DNA of 5,612 nucleotides from Magnetovibrio sp. (lineage in GTDB: Bacteria > Pseudomonadota > Alphaproteobacteria > Rhodospirillales > Magnetovibrionaceae), in NCBI GenBank assembly GCA_016763895.1, contig JAESSV010000164.1, positions 1 to 5,612 of the forward strand, in the 5' to 3' direction. The notes under the pieces are model-generated. The model saw only the letters and a program-made list of their open reading frames with translations. It ran no database searches and had not been told where the DNA came from. This document shows, one piece after another, positions 1-5,269 of this stretch (its first letter is position 1; every line of letters begins with the position of its first letter). The translations under genes were made by a program, and so were the position numbers.

Positions 1-928
1 TCTCAATCTGTTTAATATCGCCAAACGGGCTTGGCGTGAAATCGATGAACTTCGGCAAGGCCAACAAAGCCATCAAGCTGGTTTTGGCTCTTCTATAGAC
101 ATTTTCGGCAACGTCTAAGCTGAATTCTTTTTGGGCCACATCGGCTTTGGCTTGAACCATGTCCAATTCGGCCATGCGCCCCGAAGCGACCAGGGCTTTG
201 TTGATATCTAAAATCTGGTGTGCCCGTTCCAATGCTACCCCCGCAATTGCCAACTGTTCCCTCGACAACACCACCTGCCAATACGCATTGACCACCGACG
301 TAATGACTTGGGCGACTGTGTTGCGCATGCTTAAACTGCCCAGCTCGTCATTCAAGCGGGAAATTTCAAGGTTTGCCGTGTTTACGTTTTGATCAAAACC
401 TTTCAACAAAGGCTGTACAATGGTGAGTTCCGGATCACTGGTGAACGTTGGTCTGTTTGATGTCCCAGTGCGATTAAGGGTGCGGGCAAACGAATTGTTC
501 CATTGCAAGGTATAAGACGTGCCGTACTTTGATTTCAAAGTCGCCGTCGGCGATAGTGATGCCGCGTAACCCAACGTATTGACCAATGACGTAACTTCGC
601 TCTGAGAGACACTGGTGGTGCTGTAAGTTTTCTGGCGGGTCTTTGATATTGTACCGCCCGTGGTCAACGACACCTGGGGATCAAATAAACTTTCTTGCAA
701 GGTCACGGCAAAATTTTGGGCTTCGCGGGCGACTTGAGCCGTCTTGATGGTGCGATTGTTGCGCAATGCCAGCCCCACCGCCGCCGCCAAAGTCATTTCA
801 GGCGGGTTTTCAGGAACAGGTTGCTCTTGCGCAAAACCGGCTGAGGCTGTGCTGATACACACTATATATGTAACAATCGCTAACCAGCGCCTTCGGATAG
901 ACGGATAGATCCGCTCACATCCCAACAA
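1..928 (-). CDS. TolC-family outer-membrane efflux/secretion channel, 3' end outside window
   Basis: The minus strand encodes about 309 residues of an outer-membrane factor, the trimeric channel that carries substrates from a periplasmic adaptor to the cell exterior. Only the N-terminal two thirds is visible, since family members are usually 420-500 residues. The frame opens after a TAG and the best start is TTG at 928-926, preceded by AGGGGGA seven bases upstream; a second TTG follows directly. It gives a signal peptide: basic RIYPSIRRR, hydrophobic core WLAIVTYIVCISTASA, and likely cleavage near GFA|QE. The mature part shows the usual first-repeat features: MTLAAAVGLALRNNRTIKTA, SLFDPQVSL, ELTIVQPLLKGFDQN, then long helices including VVNAYWQVVLSREQLAIA and ELDMVQAKADVAQKEF. 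The start lies 14 bases inside the adaptor gene, implying translational coupling. Family assignment is firm; the substrate is unknown. Confidence 0.88.
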   Translation of the reverse strand, partial: MLGCERIYPSIRRRWLAIVTYIVCISTASAGFAQEQPVPENPPEMTLAAAVGLALRNNRTIKTAQVAREAQNFAVTLQESLFDPQVSLTTGGTISKTRQKTYSTTSVSQSEVTSLVNTLGYAASLSPTATLKSKYGTSYTLQWNNSFARTLNRTGTSNRPTFTSDPELTIVQPLLKGFDQNVNTANLEISRLNDELGSLSMRNTVAQVITSVVNAYWQVVLSREQLAIAGVALERAHQILDINKALVASGRMAELDMVQAKADVAQKEFSLDVAENVYRRAKTSLMALLALPKFIDFTPSPFGDIKQIE

Positions 929-2105
929 GACCCGGTCCCCCTAACATTTGGGGCAGGCCACCGGCGGGGTCCATTTCAAGCTGTCTAATTTGGCCAAGCT
1001 GTCCAGACCCAATCATGGGTGGCTGTAGGGCTTGACCACCTTCAACGACAATGCTGTCGCCTGATTTTAGGCCCGCCAAAACTTCAACGCCGCCTTCGGT
1101 GGACCGGCCTATGATAACGGGAACATTGGTTTGTTTGTGAGTTTTCGGATCAACGATCATAGCGAAATTGCCGCCCGGCCCGGTGTGCACGGCCCCCACC
1201 GGCACCACAACGGCTTGGGCATTTTCATATATAATAATGGTCAGGTTAGCCGACATGCCGATGCGCACGCGTTTGCGTTGATCGGGTGTTAAACGCGAAA
1301 CCGCCACCACCACTTCGAACGCGGCGCCACGCGATGATCTAGATCCACTGGCTTCTGCTGAAATTTGCAAGACCATGCCCCGCAAAAATGTGGCTCCAAA
1401 GGCATCGCCCGTGACCCGCACGGCTTGGCCTTCATGGATACGGTTGACGTCAATCTCATTCACTTGGGCACGGATTTTTAAGGTTTGCGTATCTGCGACG
1501 GCCATCAAAGCCTGACCTTTGCTGAGGTGGCTGCCGACTTGAATATCGGCGGGTTTTGAATCCTTTCCGCCAGACGCCGCCGTGGGGCGCAACACCAATC
1601 CAGACACGGGGGCCTTAACATTTCCATTCGCGACTTGGCGTTGTAAATCTTCAAGCCGCTTGGTCGCGTTGTCCAATTGCAACGCGGCCAGACGAAGATG
1701 TTCCCCATTGCCCTTTTTTAAAACGACGTCTAAATCTTGACGCGCCGTTTTCAATTGTAATTTTTGCGCTTTCAATTCATTGACCGTCGCGTTGTATTCG
1801 TTACGTGGAATGATGCCGCGTGCCAACAAGGTTTTGCTGTCTTTTTCTTTGCGGATAAGTTCATCCACTTTGATTTTTTCGGACTGCATGGTGGTGTTGG
1901 CCCTTAGAACTTCCGATCCGTTGGACCAGTTTTTTAACTCATCGGCTTTCTGCTTGGCCTTAATGACATTCACTTCGGCATCGCGCATTTTCAATTCGAC
2001 TTCGCCAATATCCAAAACCAGCATCACTTGACCGCGTTCGACCCGTGATCCGAAATTGACGAGGCTTTCTTTGATTGGTCCATTGAACGGGGCGGTGATG
2101 GTCAT
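915..2105 (-). CDS. HlyD/MacA-type periplasmic adaptor (membrane fusion protein), N-terminus disrupted
   Basis: This is the periplasmic adaptor subunit that links an inner-membrane transporter to the TolC-like channel encoded next. From ATG 2105 it gives 396 residues. The first half of the lipoyl domain is at 2-32 (ITAPFNGPIKE, then RVERGQVMLVLD). A long helical hairpin runs from about 36 to 160, rich in K/E/L/Q. The second lipoyl half is near 163-205 (VKAPVSGLVLRP, then SKGQALMAVAD). The beta-barrel is about 208-295 and the membrane-proximal domain about 298-360 (VPVGAVHTG, LKSGDSIVVEGGQAL), followed by a Gly/Pro/Met-rich tail. The start is unsatisfactory: it cuts into the lipoyl domain and leaves no signal peptide or membrane anchor. 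Nineteen further codons upstream in the same frame look like family sequence, then a TAA at 2163-2165 separates them from a membrane segment that starts with its own ATG at 2246. The gene may be a pseudogene, or the product may begin internally. Reading through the stop would give 443 residues, a normal length. Confidence 0.85.
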   Translation of the reverse strand: MTITAPFNGPIKESLVNFGSRVERGQVMLVLDIGEVELKMRDAEVNVIKAKQKADELKNWSNGSEVLRANTTMQSEKIKVDELIRKEKDSKTLLARGIIPRNEYNATVNELKAQKLQLKTARQDLDVVLKKGNGEHLRLAALQLDNATKRLEDLQRQVANGNVKAPVSGLVLRPTAASGGKDSKPADIQVGSHLSKGQALMAVADTQTLKIRAQVNEIDVNRIHEGQAVRVTGDAFGATFLRGMVLQISAEASGSRSSRGAAFEVVVAVSRLTPDQRKRVRIGMSANLTIIIYENAQAVVVPVGAVHTGPGGNFAMIVDPKTHKQTNVPVIIGRSTEGGVEVLAGLKSGDSIVVEGGQALQPPMIGSGQLGQIRQLEMDPAGGLPQMLGGPGLVGM

Positions 2106-2162
2106 AACCTTGCCCGCCCCTTTGCAAATTTTGGATGCGCGAATTTTGGCTGTTGAGCTGAT

Positions 2163-2246
2163 TTATTCATGCGGCGCGTACACGACCTTATTTTTGATAT
2201 TTATTCTAGGCCACAAAATCGAAAGACTAATCAGTAAGACCACCAT
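2163..2246 (-). pseudogene. Detached N-terminal membrane anchor of the adaptor, ending in an in-frame TAA
   Basis: ATG at 2246-2244 opens 27 codons in exactly the frame of the adaptor. It has a modest ribosome site, AAGG, four bases upstream. The product begins MVVLLISLSILWPRI, a short hydrophobic segment of the kind that anchors HlyD-type adaptors, then reads NIKNKVVYAPHE and meets TAA at 2163-2165. The 19 codons after the stop (ISSTAKIRASKICKGAGKV) resemble the strand that normally precedes the lipoyl domain in this family. One base change in the TAA, for example from CAA or GAA, would restore a complete gene. I read this as a nonsense mutation in the adaptor gene. A sequencing error or a genuine short leader peptide are the alternatives. 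Confidence 0.6.
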
Positions 2247-2358
2247 TACACCTTGAAAAGAACGATAATTTTCACCTTATTTCAGGCTATTTTTTTAATA
2301 TTATCCTATAAAATAAACCCATTATATTTACACCGACACTTACCTAAAGATGTATTGT

Positions 2359-2372
2359 TTTACATATGTAAA
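2359..2372. promoter_or_regulatory. Perfect 14-bp palindrome, possible operator
   Basis: TTTACATATGTAAA reads the same on both strands and is flanked by a looser TGTATTG / TACAACA symmetry. It sits between divergent genes, where a dimeric regulator could act on the adaptor operon. In such AT-rich DNA a chance palindrome is quite possible. No regulator gene is visible in the window. Confidence 0.3.
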
Positions 2373-2409
2373 TACAACATATGGATTATTTATATTAATA
2401 TTATTCGTG

Positions 2410-2426
2410 TTAATAAAATTTATTAA
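2410..2426. repeat. Perfect 17-base AT palindrome in intergenic region
   Basis: TTAATAAAATTTATTAA is symmetric around its central A at 2418. It consists only of A and T, so it could be a protein-binding site or simply a by-product of low-complexity composition. It lies about 240 bases upstream of the secreted-protein gene and about 165 bases upstream of the adaptor start at 2246. Confidence 0.25.
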
Positions 2427-2666
2427 TCTATAAATTCAATATGATGAATCTATCTTGAAGGTCTGGAAACTGGGAATTTTTTGCCTATCTGTACGGAAAA
2501 TTTTGCCCACAAGAATCAAAATAATGATTTGTAATTACCCTTTTTAAGGCACCAACCAACGAGTTGTATAGTTATTGCTTATACATGCATTGACTCTAAG
2601 CCGCGTTAATGGCATTAGCTTAGGTGATAACTTCTATAAATTGTAATTTAATTAGGGAGACTATAA

Positions 2667-3098
2667 ATGAAAGCTATATCTTTTCTAAAAATAGCGGCTG
2701 TCACAGCCCTCATGCTGGTCGGCATATCCATCTCGGCCCCAGCTCAAGCTGCAGCTAGCTGGAGCAAGCAGGCCAACGGCCCGACCATGTATCAAACGAA
2801 CTGGCAATATAATAGTACATGGATGACCCCGCCAGCCTCAGTGCCTTCAACGGCAATGATGACTAGCGTTTATTGGACGACAAAGTTCAGCTATTATGCA
2901 CCTGGCCTTACAGTATACCTTCACGCAGCTAACCAAGGCTATTTCAAGCTTCCATCGCTCAATGGAAACAGCGCAGCATCCGGAATTTATGCAAAACAAG
3001 CATTCCGCTATGCTTACATTGCTAAGTCCTCTCCAACGCGCATGATTGCCCCCTCGTATGGGGGTGGACACCAAATTTCCGTCAACTACCAATACTAA
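2667..3098 (+). CDS. Small secreted protein of unknown function (protein B)
   Basis: I do not recognise this 143-residue protein. It has a clear Sec signal peptide: MKAISFLKIAAVTALMLVGISISAPAQA with the motif AQA|A at about residue 28, leaving a mature protein of about 115 residues. The mature part has no cysteine and is unusually rich in Tyr, Trp, Ser and Ala, with alternating patterns typical of beta-strands (SVYWTTKFSYY, GLTVYLHAANQGYFKL, AFRYAYIA) and a C-terminal HQISVNYQY. Ending on an aromatic residue recalls outer-membrane beta proteins, but the protein is too small for a normal porin; a small beta-sandwich is equally likely. The start is supported by AGGGAGA at 2654-2660, six bases before ATG. 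A strong terminator follows eight bases after the stop, so it is probably monocistronic. The C-terminal end and terminator recur in decayed form at 4429-4500, showing that a second copy once existed. Confidence 0.85.
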   Translation: MKAISFLKIAAVTALMLVGISISAPAQAAASWSKQANGPTMYQTNWQYNSTWMTPPASVPSTAMMTSVYWTTKFSYYAPGLTVYLHAANQGYFKLPSLNGNSAASGIYAKQAFRYAYIAKSSPTRMIAPSYGGGHQISVNYQY

Positions 3099-3105
3099 AA
3101 TTTTG

Positions 3106-3138
3106 ACGGGTGAGGACTTTGACCTCACCCGTTTTTTT
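3106..3138 (+). terminator. Intrinsic terminator of the secreted-protein gene
   Basis: Perfect 10-bp arms ACGGGTGAGG (3106-3115) and CCTCACCCGT (3123-3132) enclose a 7-base loop and run into seven Ts (3132-3138). It begins eight bases after the stop codon of protein B and separates B from the promoter of the next gene. Confidence 0.92.
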
Positions 3139-3152
3139 GTACACAAATAAAA

Positions 3153-3169
3153 CTGGCACTACAATTGCT
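3153..3169 (+). promoter_or_regulatory. Sigma-54 (RpoN) -24/-12 promoter of gene A
   Basis: CTGGCACTACAATTGCT matches the sigma-54 consensus YTGGCACG-N4-TTGCW at every specified base except one. It keeps the invariant GG (3155-3156), ten bases, then GC (3167-3168). Transcription would begin near 3180, giving a leader of about 27 bases that holds the ribosome site CAGGAG (3195-3200) and ATG 3207. It lies just downstream of the preceding terminator, exactly where a promoter is needed. Sigma-54 promoters require an activator ATPase, which is not in this window. I did not identify its upstream binding site. Confidence 0.85.
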
Positions 3170-3206
3170 TGTATTTATGGGATTCAACTTAACTCAGGAG
3201 ACTTCC

Positions 3207-3887
3207 ATGCAAGTTCAAAGCACCTCATCCCATATGTTGGCATTCAAAACACCCAAAATACATGCAATGCAGGTCAATATAGACGACAGCACCAAAACGG
3301 ATCAAAAACAGAATGGTTCTACGGCTGTTGGTGCCGACCAATCAACATCCAACGCCATCACAGGCACAACGGGCAGCCGTCTGTCTGCAAAAACAACGGC
3401 TGAATTGATTCAAAACACTCAACAAGTCAGCACAGCCGCATCAGAATCCACGCTACCCATAGGAACACAACATCACCTCGACGATATTGCCAACAATCCT
3501 GCCTATGCCACAGAACAGGCTAATTTGCGCGTAACATCAGGCGATCTCATTTTCCTAGGCCAGAATCCATTCCCAAAAAATGGTGCGCCAGCCTCAGAAT
3601 GGATGGCCGCTTTTGAAAAAATAGATGCTCGCATTGCTCAAGTACAAGATGTTACTCAAAATCGAAAAAGCTACTACGAAAGCCTTGTTGCACAGGATAC
3701 CCCGCCTGCCGAAATCAGTTTAAAGCTCTTTGAATTTGATGCCAATTTACCGGGTAGCTATAATGATGCCATTGGCTTTTCAGATTACAGCACGGCCCAA
3801 ACAACTTGGTCAGAATACAGCCAATCCGAGCATGACTACCTCAAACAAGCCATCGCAGACGCCAATTCAATCAAATCCACAGGATAG
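3207..3887 (+). CDS. Cysteine-free Ser/Thr/Gln/Ala-rich protein of unknown function (protein A)
   Basis: I do not recognise this 226-residue protein. The start is ATG 3207, with CAGGAG six bases upstream. A longer reading from TTG 3165 is excluded because that codon lies inside the sigma-54 promoter. There is no signal peptide or membrane segment. Residues 1-85 are polar and probably disordered (MQVQSTSS, many S/T/Q/N), with one amphipathic stretch RLSAKTTAELIQNTQQ at 58-73. Residues 86-226 look folded and helical, with DLIFLGQNPFPKNG at 113-125, SEWMAAFEKIDARIAQVQD at 130-148, a Tyr/Ser/Asp segment at 180-205 and a final helix YLKQAIADANSIK. A decayed paralogue follows immediately and keeps the N-terminus and the last 48 or so residues, suggesting these are the family's common parts. 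Sigma-54 control and disordered N-terminal composition would fit a flagellum- or surface-linked or non-Sec-exported protein, but that is inference. Confidence 0.82.
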   Translation: MQVQSTSSHMLAFKTPKIHAMQVNIDDSTKTDQKQNGSTAVGADQSTSNAITGTTGSRLSAKTTAELIQNTQQVSTAASESTLPIGTQHHLDDIANNPAYATEQANLRVTSGDLIFLGQNPFPKNGAPASEWMAAFEKIDARIAQVQDVTQNRKSYYESLVAQDTPPAEISLKLFEFDANLPGSYNDAIGFSDYSTAQTTWSEYSQSEHDYLKQAIADANSIKSTG

Positions 3888-3973
3888 GATCCACCCCTTA
3901 TGAACATCCGCTTCCTCTCATGTGTCACCGCGACCCTCTTTGGCTTCTGATCAAGCGATAGAAGGAGGTATCT

Positions 3974-4268
3974 ATGCAAATTCAAAATATTTCGGGAACT
4001 GTGGCTTTGATTAATGCATAAGCATCACAAGCCACTCGCACTAATGTAGCTGATGATAAAAAATGGCTTCTCAAGTAAGCGCCGCCGTCTCTGGCGCCTC
4101 GGACCGCTCAACATCCAACGCCAACCTGCCCAAGAGCCATGATGATACTATGGGATGGTCTGCATCTGGGCGCGCCAACGGGCAGTCGTATTCCGACGAC
4201 AACCAAGCCCGATTAATTTGCCTCCAAAATGCCATCGCCAAAGCTAACCAAATGAACCCACAGGATAG
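3974..4268 (+). pseudogene. Decayed, internally deleted paralogue of gene A (A')
   Basis: A strong ribosome site (AAGGAGGTA, 3962-3970) precedes ATG 3974, which begins MQIQNISG, parallel to MQVQSTSS of gene A. The frame meets TAA at 4019-4021. After a frame change near the A-run 4058-4063, the sequence continues ASDRSTSNANLPKSHDD and ends LQNAIAKANQ. The 15-base string TCAACATCCAACGCC (4108-4122) also occurs in gene A at 3342-3356, at almost the same distance from the start (134 against 135 bases). Directly after it A' jumps to sequence matching gene A from 3741. Relative to A it therefore lacks 387 bp, equal to 129 codons (residues 50-178). A further one-base loss near the end moves the ancestral TAG (4266-4268) out of frame. 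Similarity to the DNA after gene A continues to about 4313. The open frame 4063-4353 is part of this wreck and not a gene. Confidence 0.75.
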
Positions 4269-4315
4269 GACCCTTACCTACTTGATCATCCGCTTCTGCG
4301 CACGTCTTGCCGCGG

Positions 4316-4426
4316 GTTATGATATTGAAACCTTCGTTGATTTTGGCCGATGAACCGACCGGGAATTTAGACAGCACATCGGCCGCGGACATCATGGATC
4401 TTTTAGCGCACCTCAGCCGAACCCAC
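4316..4426 (+). pseudogene. Fragment of a MacB/LolD-type ABC transporter ATPase
   Basis: Some 37 codons read VMILKPS, then LILADEPTGNLDSTSAAD, then IMDLLAHLSRTH. This contains the Walker B strand with catalytic Asp-Glu (ADEP), the GNLD D-loop and the following helix typical of lipoprotein-release and macrolide-export ATPases (LolD/MacB group). Walker A, the LSGGQ signature and the H-loop are all absent, so it cannot be a working ATPase; full subunits are about 220-230 residues. The coding quality is perfect within the fragment, suggesting recent arrival. It starts where similarity to the gene A downstream region stops (about 4314) and ends where the tail of a B-like gene begins (4429). The nearby adaptor and channel genes normally work with such an ATPase, so the fragment could derive from that transporter's own gene. 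Confidence 0.8.
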
Positions 4427-4428
4427 TC

Positions 4429-4467
4429 GGCGGTGGGCATCGGCTATTTCTTGGCTATCAATACTAA
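4429..4467 (+). pseudogene. 3' remnant of a second copy of secreted-protein gene B (B')
   Basis: Twelve codons and a TAA read GGGHRLFLGYQY, against GGGHQISVNYQY at the end of protein B (3060-3098). The same stop codon context, CAATACTAAAA, is followed at nearly the same distance by a hairpin resembling B's terminator. Everything upstream of these codons has been replaced by the ABC ATPase fragment, which reads in another frame. The match is short, but conserved stop, spacing and terminator together make common origin very likely. Confidence 0.7.
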
Positions 4468-4476
4468 AAATAGGAT

Positions 4477-4500
4477 CGGGTGGGGTCTTGGCTCCACCCG
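4477..4500 (+). terminator. Weakened terminator hairpin paralogous to that of gene B
   Basis: Arms CGGGTGGGG (4477-4485) and CTCCACCCG (4492-4500) pair over nine positions with one G-T pair. The element parallels the terminator at 3106-3138, but the T-run has become CTCTTAAAC, so it should terminate poorly on the plus strand. Read on the minus strand it is followed after a few bases by TATTTTT, so it might still act weakly in that direction. Confidence 0.55.
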
Positions 4501-4517
4501 CTCTTAAACGGTCATAC

Positions 4518-4546
4518 AAAAAGCCAAATAAGCAAGGCATTGGCTT
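4518..4546 (-). terminator. Probable terminator of the formyltransferase gene
   Basis: On the minus strand, AAGCCAA and TTGGCTT (plus-strand arms 4540-4546 and 4521-4527) form a 7-bp stem with a 12-base loop. The second arm runs into a TTTTT tract (4522-4518). The stem overlaps the TAA of the formyltransferase gene (4547-4545). The stem is short and the loop large, so strength is uncertain. Confidence 0.5.
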
Positions 4547-5246
4547 AGCGGTTCTTACCGCCGATGATTACATCTGGGGCAATATGCTGATTATCCAAGC
4601 GAAAACGGTGACCGTGTAGCGTAATTTCAAGGGCGTGGTCCGGCCCTTCACCTACGGCTCGATAGCGACGCTGAAATTCTTCAGGATTAACATCAGACGG
4701 CATCCGGCATAGGTCGTCAAAATTCTTCTGTGTTGTGGTACGGCCCTGCCAAACTTCATCACTATGATCGAAAGGCTCTTGCCGCGAAGCCAAAGATGGG
4801 GCGAGGGCTGAAAACATGGCAAACAAAGACTGAAAGCTCATGATATTCAAGGTTACGCAGTCCATATTGGGTGGCACTTCGAACCAATCAACAGCAATAA
4901 TAGCGCCACGATCCACCTTCGCTATCATTTCATGAACCGTAGAACCAAATTGCGTCCCTTTATCAAAAAGGAAAAAGCTAGATGGAAATCGGCCTGGATA
5001 CGTTGGGGGGCCGGGGTGAAAGTTATAGGCCCCGCAATCCAATCGTTTCAAGACTGAATCTGGTACAATAATATCAGAGCCGAATGACAGAATTCGGGTC
5101 TTTTGAAGAGACTGTAGGCACCGTTCCTCTAACTGCTTGCCCGATAAGATACGTGTCACCACTAACTGTGGATTGGTACCGACGAGAACAGCCTCTAGGT
5201 CGTGGACCATTAACGGGTCGCAAAGCAGGAGAATTTCTTGGATCAT
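4545..5246 (-). CDS. Short formyltransferase-domain protein (Fmt-like catalytic domain)
   Basis: The 233-residue product carries the formyltransferase fold that moves a formyl group from 10-formyltetrahydrofolate to an amine. Residues 51-66 (RILSFGSDIIVPDSVL) form the strand and helix before the active site. NFHPGPPTYPG at 75-85 supplies catalytic Asn75 and His77, and GSTVHEMIAKVDRGAII at 101-117 supplies Asp112, matching the N-H-D set of the family. It is shorter than methionyl-tRNA formyltransferase (about 310) and has no obvious tRNA-binding C-terminal domain. The C-terminal 70 residues are unplaced, with a basic RRYRAVGEGPDHALEI stretch. It is therefore unlikely to be the housekeeping enzyme; sugar-nucleotide or another amine substrate is possible. 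ATG 5246 has no good ribosome site and follows the upstream gene by 23 bases, suggesting coupled translation. Catalysis is well supported; the substrate is unknown. Confidence 0.85.
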   Translation of the reverse strand: MIQEILLLCDPLMVHDLEAVLVGTNPQLVVTRILSGKQLEERCLQSLQKTRILSFGSDIIVPDSVLKRLDCGAYNFHPGPPTYPGRFPSSFFLFDKGTQFGSTVHEMIAKVDRGAIIAVDWFEVPPNMDCVTLNIMSFQSLFAMFSALAPSLASRQEPFDHSDEVWQGRTTTQKNFDDLCRMPSDVNPEEFQRRYRAVGEGPDHALEITLHGHRFRLDNQHIAPDVIIGGKNR

Positions 5247-5269
5247 GATTCAAGCGGTACATTAAAGGG

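Larger units (their letters stand above)
2247..2666. other. AT-rich divergent intergenic region
   Basis: About 420 bases separate the minus-strand adaptor operon from the plus-strand secreted-protein gene, and no convincing gene is present. The stretch 2280-2460 is strikingly AT-rich and contains two perfect palindromes, listed separately. Promoters for both directions should lie here. On the plus strand there is a TTGACT at 2590-2595, but no good -10 box at 16-18 bases. TGGCAT at 2610-2615 resembles a sigma-54 -24 element, but its -12 half is poor. The ribosome site AGGGAGA at 2654-2660 precedes the ATG at 2667. Confidence 0.6.

Noticed and set aside
2163..2165. TAA read as an amino acid through a non-standard code
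   Set aside because: TAA ends protein B (3096-3098) and the formyltransferase, so it is a normal stop here.
2056..2256. Plus-strand open frame of 66 codons with a hydrophobic stretch
   Set aside because: It lies opposite the adaptor's N-terminal coding region. The minus-strand frame carries the recognisable family sequence and this one shows nothing.
3165..3206. N-terminal extension of protein A from TTG 3165
   Set aside because: The TTG is part of the -12 element of the sigma-54 promoter, and the ribosome site CAGGAG points to ATG 3207. The paralogue A' also begins MQIQ, matching MQVQ.
3900..3950. Mini-ORF MNIRFLSCVTATLFGF resembling a signal peptide
   Set aside because: It has only 16 residues and no ribosome site. 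The similar DNA after A' (about 4286-4313) does not keep the frame.
3941..3956. Possible sigma-54 promoter before A'
   Set aside because: GG and GC are eleven bases apart instead of ten, and the -24 half is TGGCTT; at best a decayed relic.
4063..4353. Open frame of 96 codons as a separate gene
   Set aside because: It is the frame-shifted remainder of A' running past the ancestral stop into the ABC fragment in the wrong frame. It has no own ribosome site and a composite origin.
4307..4507. Open frame of 66 codons as a functional ABC protein
   Set aside because: Only the Walker B to D-loop part is ABC sequence. Codons after 4426 read the B' tail and terminator in a foreign frame, and Walker A and the signature motif are missing.
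5074..5262. Minus-strand open frame of 62 codons inside the formyltransferase
   Set aside because: It is an out-of-frame shadow of the formyltransferase gene, with an Arg/Pro-rich sequence that has no features of a protein family.
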